From GCA-003244245 sp035997545 (lineage in GTDB: Bacteria > Actinomycetota > Actinomycetes > Mycobacteriales > Pseudonocardiaceae): 8,734 nucleotides of DNA. Made by a program: the position numbers and the translations under genes. The stretch spans positions 1-8,734 of the forward strand of contig DASYIL010000182.1 of assembly GCA_035997545.1 (NCBI GenBank). Reading direction: 5' to 3'. This document shows positions 1 to 6,817 of this stretch, in pieces. Position 1 is the stretch's first letter. Every line of letters begins with the position of its first letter. Under the pieces are notes generated by a model. That model had not been told where the DNA came from. It saw nothing but the letters and a program-made list of their open reading frames with translations, and searched no databases.

Positions 1-306
1 GGCCAGCACCGCAAGGCTGGAACCATCGCTGATCGACATCAGCAGCACGATCCCGCGCTCCATCTCGACCACGGTCTGCACGACCTGGCCCGCGTCGAAA
101 CAGCGAGCCGCCCCCTGGGTCAAGCTGACCAACCCGGACGCCACCGCAGCGAGCTGATCGGCACGGTCCCTGGGCAGGTAGGCCGAGGCTGCCAGCGGCA
201 TACCTTCGGCCGACACCACCAACGCGTGCGCAACCCCGGACACCCGATTCACAAAGTCATTCACCAACCATCCGAAGTGGTCCGGTGACGTCTGTAGAAC
301 GGTCAC
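1..306 (-). CDS. Roadblock/LC7 domain protein, CvnB-like (partial, C-terminus outside window)
   Basis: This small cytoplasmic Roadblock/LC7 (MglB-type) protein is predicted to be the GTPase-regulatory partner of a Cvn signalling cassette. The visible 102 residues begin (M)TVLQTSPDHFGWLVNDFV and run on through ALVVSAEGMPLAASAYLP, DRADQLAAVASGL, VVEMERGIVLLMSISDGSSL and AVLA. This is the usual Roadblock order of helix, 'VVSxDGLPLA' strand pair, long helix and strand pair. The GTG start (306-304) overlaps the TGA stop of the upstream sensor gene as GTGA, so the two are almost certainly translationally coupled. The family is usually 130-140 aa, so roughly 30-40 residues lie beyond base 1. Known actinobacterial conservons follow this gene with a DUF742 protein (CvnC) and a Ras-like GTPase (CvnD). 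Both are expected just left of the window but are not visible. Family assignment is strong; the partner GTPase is inferred from context. Confidence 0.88.
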   Translation of the reverse strand, partial: MTVLQTSPDHFGWLVNDFVNRVSGVAHALVVSAEGMPLAASAYLPRDRADQLAAVASGLVSLTQGAARCFDAGQVVQTVVEMERGIVLLMSISDGSSLAVLA

Positions 307-3300
307 TTCGTCTCCTCTTCTCCACCCTGCTGAGCTTGCGACCCGTCCGCCTCGTGCGACCCGTCCTCCGCCTCCTGGTCGAAGTTCCGGCGGATCTGAC
401 GTCCTTCGCGGATGCCCTGCTGGTAACTGGCAAGCCGACTGCGAATCGATTCCGCACTGCGTACCGGCGTAGTACTGGGCTCAGCGGGCTCGGCCGGGCC
501 CGCGGCACCGGGCACTAGCAGTGCCCGAGGCTGGCGCCGAGGCAACCCCATGGCGGTGAACTCCGCACTCACCGGCATGGCCAGTGCCTCCGCCGCCAGC
601 CAGCCCTCGTCTGCCGCGCCCCAGTCCTGGGCCTCCGCACCGGCGGAACCCGTGGCCCCTGATGCGGAGGCCGGCGGGACCGGCTTGCTGGCATCGCCAG
701 TGTCGGACTCAGCCCCAGAACCCGATGTCACAGAACCGAATGCCACAAAACTTGACGTCAGAGAGCCGGACGTCAGAGAGCCGGATTCGGCCAATGCCTT
801 CCCCGGCTGCCGGCGTATCAGGGGCGGGGAGCCGGCTACAACCGACCCTGCCGGAGTTTCCCGCTTCGGTAAGGCCTCCCGCGTCGCGCCAACCTCTCGC
901 TTCGGCAGGGCCTCCCGCGTCGCGCCAACCTCTCGCTTCGGCAGAGTCTCCCGCGTCGCGCCAACCTCTCGCTTCGGCAGGGCCTCCCGCGTCGCGCCAA
1001 CCTCTTGCGCCGGCGCTGCCGCCCCGCCCGCCGACGGCGCAGTCCAGTGCACCGGGACAGCCTCGTGCTTCTTGAACCACGCCGACGCCACGTCATCAAA
1101 AATCGGTGTGGAGTGCTGCAGCGTCACTCGGCCCGGTCCGACCGGCCCCGCCACGATGGCCCGGGCCGGCCGGAACAGGTCCACGCTGGATTCGGTGCTG
1201 GCGGTGTCCACCGGAGGGCTGTCCGGCGGGCCGGGCGGAGCAGGTGGCGGACCGGCCGGCACCGACCGCTTACCGGCCCGCAGTGACAGCGTGGAGTCGC
1301 CCGGAGAATCTTCCGAGACGGCCTGGCTACTTGCCTGGGCACCGTTCCCGTTGGTCGCAGGCCCGCCGTTGCCGTTGGTCGCGGGCCTGCCGGTGAGCTT
1401 GGCGTCCGGGTGCGGAACCAGTACGCCATTGCGGTCGGTGGAGCCAGCAGCCAACGCCGCAGGCACGCACCGGGCCGACCCATTGCCCTCGGCCAGGTCA
1501 GAGACGACATCCGTGCGCGGATCGACGATCTCCGGCACCGCCCGGACCAGCCGCGGCGGCATGATGGCGGAGGCCCAGACGCCCACGCCGTCCTCGCCGC
1601 GGCGCAACCGCACATCGATGGCGTGTCGGGCAGCTAGCCGGCCGACGACGAACAGCCCCATCCGGCGGGATACCGAAGCGTCCACCACGGGCGGGCTGGC
1701 CAGCCGCTCGTTGGCCTTGATGAAGTCCGCGTCGCTCATGCCGACGCCACGGTCGGCGACCTCGATCACGACCGAGCCGTCCGCAGCGAAGATGCTCGAG
1801 ACGATCACGGGGCTGTCCGGGGGCGAGAACTGGGTCGCGTTGTCCAGCAGCTCTGCCAGCAGATGCACGAGGTCACTGGCCGCCCGGCCGAGCACGAGGA
1901 CCGCGGGCGGCTGCTCCAGCACGAGCCGCTGGTACTGCTCCACCTCGGACACCGCGGCGCGTAGTACGTCGACCAGCCGGATCGGGCGGCCCGTCCGGCT
2001 ACCCGCATCGGTGCCGGCGAGGACCAGCAGGTTCTCGCCATTGCGCCGCATCCGGGTGGCGAGGTGGTCAAGCTGGAACAGATTATCCAGCTGTTCCGGG
2101 TCCTGCTCGCCGCTTTCCAGCCGGTCGATGAGCTTGAGTTGGCGCTCGACCAGACCCTGGGTACGGCGCGACAGGTTGACGAAGATGTCGTTGACGTTGG
2201 CCCGTAGCTGGGCCTGCTCACCGGCCAGCCGGACCGCTTGACTATGCACCTCGTCGAACGCCCTAGCGACCTGACCGATCTCCTCACGGGTGCCGACCGC
2301 TACCGGAACGATCACCTGATCGGGCTGGTCGCCGTCGCGGATTCGGGCCATCGCCTCGGGCAGCCGATGATCGGCGATGTCCAGCGCGGCGCGCTTGAGC
2401 ACCCCCAGCGGCCGCAGGAACGCCCGGGCGATGACGATGCCGAACAGCACACCCAGAGCCAGCGCAAAGAACAGGACAACCGAGTTCAGGCCGGCAATAG
2501 TGCGCACCTTGTCGCGCAGCGCGAGCGCGGTCCGGTCGATCCGCTGCCGCAGCTCCTTCTCGACGGTGGCAATGTTGTCGACCACCACCGCAGACCGGCT
2601 GTCCCACACCGCCGGCGAGGTGTTCAATGGCTGCCCCGCGAGACCGCGGTTGAGCACGAGCTGCAGCAGGCGCAGCCGGGACTGCTCGGCGTCCGCACCG
2701 ACCCGTGCAGCAGCCCCAATAGCAGCACTGTCGCGCTCAGCCGGGGCTAGGGCTCCCCGGAACGCGTCCTGCTCGGTGGCCAGCCGGACGGACGCCGTCC
2801 GCACGTCTTCGATCTGGCTGGGGGTGAGGACGTTGGCGTGCAACGCCGCCGAGATGATCGCATGCTGGCGACTGACCTGCTCTCGACTCGCGACCAGGGC
2901 ATGCTCAGCGGCCGCGTCGTTGGTGACGGCGGCGTCGTCGAGCTGGCGGGATAGCGCGGCGTCCAGCACGATCAGCGGGTCGATCGCGGCACTGTACTCG
3001 ATGATCACCGCCTCGACTGGACCGAAGCCCGTGGTCACGCTCGCCCGCAGGGGTCCCAGCGCACCGAGCTGAACGAGGGCGGCGCGGTAACCGGTGGATT
3101 CCAGACCGGCGACCTGGTCGGTGGCTGCTCGGGCCACCTGCGAGCTGCTGTCGACAGCGCGGAACTGCAGATTCAGCGGCTGCCGGTCCCCACCGCGGCC
3201 GGTGGCGACGAACGCCGCAGCCAGAGCCCGTTCCCCCTGTACAGCGCCGATCAGATCGGACAGCTGCTGCTGCACGCGGACGATCTGGGAGATCCGGGCA

Positions 3301-3491
3301 TAACCCGGAGCAGCTCCCGCCTGGTCAACGATCCGCAGGACACCCGCGACAAGGGCGACGATGGTCGGCACCAGCAGGACTGCGACCAGCTTGACCACCA
3401 CCGGCCAGTTGCGCCAGTGCCATCGGGATTGGGTGGTCACGGGGGCGGTCAATGACGCCGCCTCCGTGGGACCAAGTACGTCAGTGGTCAT
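303..3491 (-). CDS. NIT/HAMP/HATPase membrane sensor histidine kinase-like protein, CvnA-like
   Basis: Large sensor of about 1062 aa. Residues 30-54 form a first membrane helix. About 55-335 are an external, mostly helical NIT-like (nitrate/nitrite sensing) domain with the hallmark LSDLIGAVQGERALAAAFVA near 78-95. About 336-356 form a second membrane helix, followed by a HAMP domain to about 430 ending near AFDEVHSQAVRL. A DHp-like segment 437-493 contains LDHLATRMRRN, with His476 the likely phospho-acceptor equivalent. The HATPase core has an N-box E547/N551 in ELLDNATQFSPP, a G1 box DRGVGM (580-585) and a G2-like MGLFVVGRLA (611-620). A disordered Ala/Pro/Gly/Ser-rich tail (about 650-1062) holds islands resembling motifs I recall from this kinase family: TPIFDD...WF (795-806), WGAADEGW (957-964), GLPRRQPRALLVPG (982-995) and RSRLASYQQGIREGRQ (1017-1032). 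The ATG at 3491 is chosen because GGGAGG lies 6 nt upstream and the membrane helix follows shortly after; an in-frame extension to 3641 lacks support. In vivo kinase activity and the ligand cannot be judged. Confidence 0.9.
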   Translation of the reverse strand: MTTDVLGPTEAASLTAPVTTQSRWHWRNWPVVVKLVAVLLVPTIVALVAGVLRIVDQAGAAPGYARISQIVRVQQQLSDLIGAVQGERALAAAFVATGRGGDRQPLNLQFRAVDSSSQVARAATDQVAGLESTGYRAALVQLGALGPLRASVTTGFGPVEAVIIEYSAAIDPLIVLDAALSRQLDDAAVTNDAAAEHALVASREQVSRQHAIISAALHANVLTPSQIEDVRTASVRLATEQDAFRGALAPAERDSAAIGAAARVGADAEQSRLRLLQLVLNRGLAGQPLNTSPAVWDSRSAVVVDNIATVEKELRQRIDRTALALRDKVRTIAGLNSVVLFFALALGVLFGIVIARAFLRPLGVLKRAALDIADHRLPEAMARIRDGDQPDQVIVPVAVGTREEIGQVARAFDEVHSQAVRLAGEQAQLRANVNDIFVNLSRRTQGLVERQLKLIDRLESGEQDPEQLDNLFQLDHLATRMRRNGENLLVLAGTDAGSRTGRPIRLVDVLRAAVSEVEQYQRLVLEQPPAVLVLGRAASDLVHLLAELLDNATQFSPPDSPVIVSSIFAADGSVVIEVADRGVGMSDADFIKANERLASPPVVDASVSRRMGLFVVGRLAARHAIDVRLRRGEDGVGVWASAIMPPRLVRAVPEIVDPRTDVVSDLAEGNGSARCVPAALAAGSTDRNGVLVPHPDAKLTGRPATNGNGGPATNGNGAQASSQAVSEDSPGDSTLSLRAGKRSVPAGPPPAPPGPPDSPPVDTASTESSVDLFRPARAIVAGPVGPGRVTLQHSTPIFDDVASAWFKKHEAVPVHWTAPSAGGAAAPAQEVGATREALPKREVGATRETLPKREVGATREALPKREVGATREALPKRETPAGSVVAGSPPLIRRQPGKALAESGSLTSGSLTSSFVAFGSVTSGSGAESDTGDASKPVPPASASGATGSAGAEAQDWGAADEGWLAAEALAMPVSAEFTAMGLPRRQPRALLVPGAAGPAEPAEPSTTPVRSAESIRSRLASYQQGIREGRQIRRNFDQEAEDGSHEADGSQAQQGGEEETK
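724..783 (-). repeat. Degenerate 15-bp tandem repeat (5-aa repeat) in the sensor tail
   Basis: Two identical 15-bp units (754-768 and 769-783) are followed on the coding strand by two diverged units (739-753 and 724-738). They encode the run SGSLT, SGSLT, SSFVA, FGSVT at about residues 903-923. The period is a multiple of three, consistent with slippage-driven linker growth. It lies about 80 bp from the 36-bp repeat block. Confidence 0.8.
862..1005 (-). repeat. Four-copy 36-bp tandem repeat (12-aa repeat) inside the sensor tail
   Basis: Four contiguous 36-bp units occupy 862-897, 898-933, 934-969 and 970-1005 and differ at only a few bases. On the coding (minus) strand each encodes EVGATREALPKR, with one copy reading ETLPKR. 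The unit length is a multiple of three, so copy-number change would keep the sensor in frame. The block lies in the linker between the TPIFDD and WGAADEGW islands. The repeat protein is charged (E, R, K), unlike the surrounding Ala/Ser/Gly-rich tail. The copy nearest the C-terminus carries a TTA leucine codon (872-870). Confidence 0.95.
1338..1385 (-). repeat. Two-copy 24-bp repeat encoding PATNGNG(G/A)
   Basis: Two adjacent 24-bp units with a few differences encode PATNGNGG and PATNGNGA at residues 703-718 of the sensor tail, just after the HATPase core. It is a third in-frame linker repeat in the same gene with a motif unrelated to the other two. Confidence 0.7.
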
Positions 3492-3497
3492 GACCAG

Positions 3498-3503
3498 CCT
3501 CCC
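3498..3503 (-). promoter_or_regulatory. Ribosome binding site of the CvnA-like gene
   Basis: GGGAGG on the minus strand sits 6 nt before the ATG at 3491. It is the reason for choosing this start over the longer reading frame that begins at 3641. Confidence 0.6.
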
Positions 3504-3782
3504 GCGGCGGCCGGGAGTCGCGAGCAAGTCGCTGGCACAGTCGGATCCCTCCCCAGGGCTTGACGATGACCGGCAGACGTATCCGGCTCGCGCCACAGGT
3601 TTGCCGCGGTCGTGGGCCATCCGCTCGCACGGACGGGGCACCCCTGGGGCTACCGAGCCGGAAACGCCCGATGTGGGGACGGACGATACGACGGGCTGGG
3701 CGGGGCCATCTCGCGGGTCTCGTAGAGAGTCCTCCCAGACCGCCGACAGCGCCAGTGTCCTGAGTGCACGGCACCCGGTCGG

Positions 3783-3803
3783 CCTAGATCACACGACTAG
3801 GAT
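3783..3803 (+). promoter_or_regulatory. Possible operator/promoter element: CCTAG-N9-CTAGG overlapping TAGGAT
   Basis: A perfect 5-bp inverted repeat with a 9-nt spacer ends inside TAGGAT, which matches the TAnnnT -10 pattern common in actinobacterial promoters. It lies about 180 nt before the chosen helicase start. No convincing -35 box is present at 16-19 nt upstream, so this is a candidate only. Confidence 0.22.
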
Positions 3804-3972
3804 GGCGGTATCTGATATCTGTGAGTCATCGTCGGAAGGCCGGTCGAGGAACGACCACTCAGGCGTGAGCAGTAAGACCTCAGGGAAGCAGCTCCAGCTC
3901 CGCGCGGGATCGGGCGCACCTGCGACACTGAGCCGCACTCGAGCCGATCGCCGGCCGCGTGCTCGTCGATCC

Positions 3973-3977
3973 GGAGG
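3973..3977 (+). promoter_or_regulatory. Ribosome binding site deciding the TTG start of XPB helicase
   Basis: GGAGG stands 5 nt before the TTG at 3983. The alternative in-frame GTG at 3959 lies upstream of this site and has no clear Shine-Dalgarno sequence of its own. The resulting N-terminus (M)SPSPEAGPLIVQSDKT resembles my recollection of mycobacterial XPB, which starts a few residues before GPLIVQSDKT. Confidence 0.65.
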
Positions 3978-3982
3978 ACACG

Positions 3983-5632
3983 TTGAGCCCATCGCCTGAG
4001 GCCGGACCACTCATCGTCCAGTCCGACAAGACGCTGCTGCTGGAGGTCGATCACCCGGCAGCCAAGGAGGCGCGCGCCACGATCGCACCCTTCGCCGAGC
4101 TCGAGCGCGCACCCGAACACGTGCACACTTACCGGGTCACCCCGCTGGCGCTGTGGAACGCGCGAGCGGCTGGGCACGACGCTGAACAGGTCGTCGACGC
4201 GCTGGTGCGCTTCTCCCGGTACGCGGTGCCGCAGCCGCTGCTGGTCGACATCGTGGACACGATGAGCCGCTACGGTCGGCTGCAGCTGGTGCACCACCCA
4301 ACGCACGGGCTGGTGCTGGTGTCACTGGACCGCGCCGTGCTGGAGGAGGTGCGCCGGCACCGCAAGATCGCCCCGATGCTGGGAGCGCGGGTGGATGACG
4401 ACACCGTGCTGGTGCACCCATCCGAACGCGGCCGGCTCAAGCAGGCGCTGCTCAAGGTGGGATGGCCGGCCGAGGATCTGGCCGGTTACGTCGACGGCGA
4501 GGCGCATCCGATCGAACTGGCCGAGGACGGCTGGTCGCTGCGCGACTACCAGCGCGACGCGGTGGCGGGGTTCTGGGCCGGCGGTTCCGGGGTCGTCGTG
4601 CTGCCCTGCGGGGCCGGCAAGACGCTGGTCGGGATCGGCGCGATGGTCGAGGCCCAGGCGACCACCCTGATCCTGGTGACCAACACGGTCGCCGCCCGGC
4701 AGTGGAGGCGCGAGCTGATCGCGCGCACCTCGCTGTCCGACAACGAGGTCGGCGAGTACTCCGGTGAGCGCAAGGAGATCCGCCCGGTGACGATCGCTAC
4801 TTACCAGGTCATGACACGCAAGTCGAAGGGCGAATACCGGCACCTCGATCTGTTCGATTCCCGAGACTGGGGCCTGATCATCTACGACGAGGTGCACCTG
4901 CTGCCCGCACCGGTCTTCCGGATGACCGCCGACCTACAATCCCGCCGACGGCTCGGGCTCACCGCTACCCTGGTGCGAGAGGATGGCCAGGAGGGTGACG
5001 TGTTCTCCCTGATCGGGCCCAAGCGCTACGACGCGCCGTGGAAGGACGTCGAGTCGCAGGGCTGGATCGCGCCCGCGGACTGTGTCGAGGTACGGGTCAC
5101 TCTCACCGATGCCGAGCGGCTGAGCTACGCCACCTCGGAGCCCGATGAGCGCTACCGGGTGTGCTCGACCGCTCGGACCAAGGTGGCCGTGGTGCGGGCC
5201 ATCCTGGACCGCCACCCCCACGAGCCGACCCTGGTGATCGGCGCGTACCTGGACCAGCTGGAGGAACTCGGCGAGGCGCTGGACGCGCCGGTGGTGCAAG
5301 GCTCGACCCGGAACAAGGAGCGGGAGGACCTCTACGATGCGTTCCGCCGAGGCGACGTCCGCAGGCTGGTGGTGTCCAAAGTGGCCAACTTCTCCATCGA
5401 CCTGCCGGAGGCCTCGGTGGCCGTGCAGGTCTCCGGCACGTTCGGCTCCCGGCAGGAGGAGGCCCAGCGCCTGGGCCGGTTGCTGCGCCCCAAGGGCGAC
5501 GGGAGGCAGGCGCACTTCTACTCGGTGGTTTCCCGGGACACCCTGGACACCGACTACGCCGCCCACCGCCAGCGCTTCCTAGCCGAGCAAGGCTACGCCT
5601 ACCGCATAGTGGACGCCGACGACCTCCTCTGA
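3983..5632 (+). CDS. XPB-type superfamily 2 DNA repair helicase
   Basis: ATP-dependent 3'-to-5' DNA helicase of the XPB/Rad25 family, about 549 aa from the TTG start (557 aa from GTG 3959). In TTG numbering, an N-terminal helicase-associated domain spans about 10-180. RecA-like domain 1 has the Q-like LRDYQRDAV (187-194), Walker A PCGAGKT (208-214), Walker B DEVH (302-305) and motif III LTAT (326-329), followed at once by the XPB-specific RED motif (R332-E333-D334). Domain 2 contains VIGAYLDQLEELG, VVSKVANFSIDLPEA and motif VI QEEAQRLGRLLRP (491-503). All key residues are present and the length matches mycobacterial XPB, which is an active helicase. There is no nuclease (Bax1-like) neighbour in the window, so its repair partner is unknown. 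The gene appears to be a single-gene unit, divergent from the sensor operon and convergent with the dehydrogenase. Confidence 0.96.
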   Translation: MSPSPEAGPLIVQSDKTLLLEVDHPAAKEARATIAPFAELERAPEHVHTYRVTPLALWNARAAGHDAEQVVDALVRFSRYAVPQPLLVDIVDTMSRYGRLQLVHHPTHGLVLVSLDRAVLEEVRRHRKIAPMLGARVDDDTVLVHPSERGRLKQALLKVGWPAEDLAGYVDGEAHPIELAEDGWSLRDYQRDAVAGFWAGGSGVVVLPCGAGKTLVGIGAMVEAQATTLILVTNTVAARQWRRELIARTSLSDNEVGEYSGERKEIRPVTIATYQVMTRKSKGEYRHLDLFDSRDWGLIIYDEVHLLPAPVFRMTADLQSRRRLGLTATLVREDGQEGDVFSLIGPKRYDAPWKDVESQGWIAPADCVEVRVTLTDAERLSYATSEPDERYRVCSTARTKVAVVRAILDRHPHEPTLVIGAYLDQLEELGEALDAPVVQGSTRNKEREDLYDAFRRGDVRRLVVSKVANFSIDLPEASVAVQVSGTFGSRQEEAQRLGRLLRPKGDGRQAHFYSVVSRDTLDTDYAAHRQRFLAEQGYAYRIVDADDLL

Positions 5633-5663
5633 TCCGATTGCTGCAGTCTGCATCCAGAACGCG

Positions 5664-5689
5664 AAAAAAGGGGCGGGCTAGGGGGCCCC
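5664..5689 (-). terminator. Candidate rho-independent terminator downstream of the dehydrogenase
   Basis: On the minus strand, GGGGC (5689-5685), a 10-nt loop and GCCCC (5674-5670) form a GC-only 5-bp stem followed immediately by TTTTTT (5669-5664). It lies about 90 nt past the dehydrogenase stop, in the convergent gap. The stem is short, so this is a moderate candidate. A second hairpin, GACGTC-GGGGG-GACGTC (5691-5707), sits beside it without a U-run and could help end the plus-strand XPB transcript. Confidence 0.4.
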
Positions 5690-5780
5690 GGACGTCGGGG
5701 GGACGTCGCGGTGGCTCCCGGGAAACACGGGGGCGACCTCCCACGCTGGCTGCAGCGGCGACGGCCCGCCCGGTGAGCAA

Positions 5781-6668
5781 CTACCCAGCTGGAAGGGCGT
5801 TAGCCACTCGCAGCCGGGGTGGCGTCTGCTTCTCAAAGCCGAAGGGTTCGAGGTGCTGGTCCAGGGTGCCGTCGAAGGCCGCCGCGATGTCCTCAGTTGT
5901 CCAACTGTCCCGGCGCAGCACCGGGTCCTTAAACCCCGGCTGGCGCACGAGCAGCAACTGGTCCCCGGTGAACCGGATGAGCTGCCCGGTGATCCCCTCG
6001 GCGCGCTCGGAGAGCAAGTAGGTGATCAGCGGGGCCACCCGGTCCGGGGTGCGCTCGGGCGTGACGTGCAACTGGATGGCAGGGGAAGCACTCTCCACCA
6101 TCCGGGTCCAGGCCAGCGGACTGACGGCGTTGACCCGTACCCCCGCCTCCGCCAGGTCCAGAGCCCAGGAATAGGTGAGAGACACGACCGCGCCCTTGGA
6201 GGCCGAGTAGGTGCCTGCGCAGCGCTGCCCGAACGACGCGCCCGACGAGATGTTGACGATAGATCCCGCACCTTGCCTGCGCATCACCCGCGCCGCAGCG
6301 ATACTGCAGTACAGCACCCCCAGCACATTGACCTCGATGAGTTCCCGGGCGGTCTGGACGTCCTCCTCCCAGGGCAGTCCCTCGTGGTTGAGTGCGGCGT
6401 TGTTCACCAGACCGTCGACCCTGCCGAACTCCGCCAGGCACCGGTCGATGACCCCGCTGGCCTGGTCAGGATCGCGGACCGACTGGGCACTGGCCACCGC
6501 GCGGCCGCCCTGTCGAGCGATGTGTGCGGCGACCGCCTCGGCCAGCTCGCCGTCGATATCGTTGACCACGACGGAGGCTCCGGCCCAGGCGGCGTGCAGC
6601 GCGTAAGCCTCCCCCAGACCTCGGCCGGCACCGGTGATCACGATCGCCTTGCCGTCGAGGATGCCCAT
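5781..6668 (-). CDS. Short-chain dehydrogenase/reductase (SDR) family oxidoreductase
   Basis: Classical-type NAD(P)-dependent SDR of 295 aa. The Rossmann cofactor motif TGAGRGLG is at 12-19. An acidic Asp37 at the end of strand 2 (VVVNDIDG) suggests NAD(H) preference. NNAA is at 89-92, and the likely catalytic tetrad is Asn114, Ser141, Tyr154 and Lys158 (NISS...YSASK, with the usual 13-residue Ser-Tyr spacing). The GLGEAYALHAAWAGASVVVND region resembles the hydroxyacyl-CoA dehydrogenase domains of multifunctional beta-oxidation enzymes and related steroid/acyl-CoA SDRs. About 60 residues follow the SDR core (GFKDPVLRRDSWTTEDIAAAFD), longer than a minimal 250-aa SDR. The true substrate cannot be read from sequence. 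The ATG at 6668 is chosen because AGGGGG lies 5 nt upstream and MGILDGKAIVITG is the normal SDR N-terminus; the in-frame ATG at 6731 adds 21 unlikely residues. The gap of 205 bp from map suggests it may have its own promoter. Confidence 0.92.
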   Translation of the reverse strand: MGILDGKAIVITGAGRGLGEAYALHAAWAGASVVVNDIDGELAEAVAAHIARQGGRAVASAQSVRDPDQASGVIDRCLAEFGRVDGLVNNAALNHEGLPWEEDVQTARELIEVNVLGVLYCSIAAARVMRRQGAGSIVNISSGASFGQRCAGTYSASKGAVVSLTYSWALDLAEAGVRVNAVSPLAWTRMVESASPAIQLHVTPERTPDRVAPLITYLLSERAEGITGQLIRFTGDQLLLVRQPGFKDPVLRRDSWTTEDIAAAFDGTLDQHLEPFGFEKQTPPRLRVANALPAG

Positions 6669-6817
6669 AACTGCCCCCTGCGGATGGCCGGCGCTCGAAT
6701 GCCCAGCGATGCCCACAGTCTCGGGCGGCACTGCGGTGGAAAGTCACTGAGACGGGCTAGGTTCAGCGAAGGGTTGCTGCGCATCGCCCAGCGGATGCGA
6801 CCGTTCGGCGCAACAGG

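Larger units (their letters stand above)
3492..3982. other. Divergent intergenic region between the sensor gene and the XPB helicase gene
   Basis: About 490 bp separate the two divergent starts. Reading frames here are open only because of the high GC content: their products are Arg/Pro/Gly-rich with no recognisable domain and no good start signals, so I call no gene. The region must hold promoters for both directions, but no clear TTGACA-type -35 was found. Local structures include CCTAG-N9-CTAGG (3783-3801) overlapping TAGGAT (3798-3803), an AT-richer patch with the direct repeat TATCTGA/TATCTGT (3809-3822), and a small hairpin GGTCG-AGGAA-CGACC (3842-3856). Confidence 0.5.

Noticed and set aside
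862..1005. Possible CRISPR array
   Set aside because: The 36-bp units are directly adjacent with no variable spacers and lie in frame inside a coding gene, so this is a tandem repeat.
550..2241. A 563-codon open frame on the plus strand, opposite the sensor gene
   Set aside because: It is antisense to a gene with clear domains. Its product is Ser/Arg/Ala/Pro-rich with no recognisable fold, and it stays open because of GC-rich codon bias and stop-free repeats.
3560..3585. TTGACG followed by TATCCG as a plus-strand promoter
   Set aside because: The spacer is only 14 nt and the site is about 400 nt from the helicase start, so it is not a convincing promoter.
3491..3641. N-terminal extension of the sensor to 3641
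   Set aside because: The extra 50 residues are Arg/Pro/Ser-rich without a signal, and the Shine-Dalgarno site supports the ATG at 3491.
3361..3999. A 212-codon plus-strand frame across the divergent spacer
   Set aside because: It starts inside the sensor gene on the opposite strand, runs past the helicase start and has no domain-like sequence or Shine-Dalgarno site.
5161..6021. A 286-codon plus-strand frame overlapping the end of XPB and the dehydrogenase
   Set aside because: It overlaps two well-supported genes and encodes an Arg/Gly/Pro-rich shadow product.
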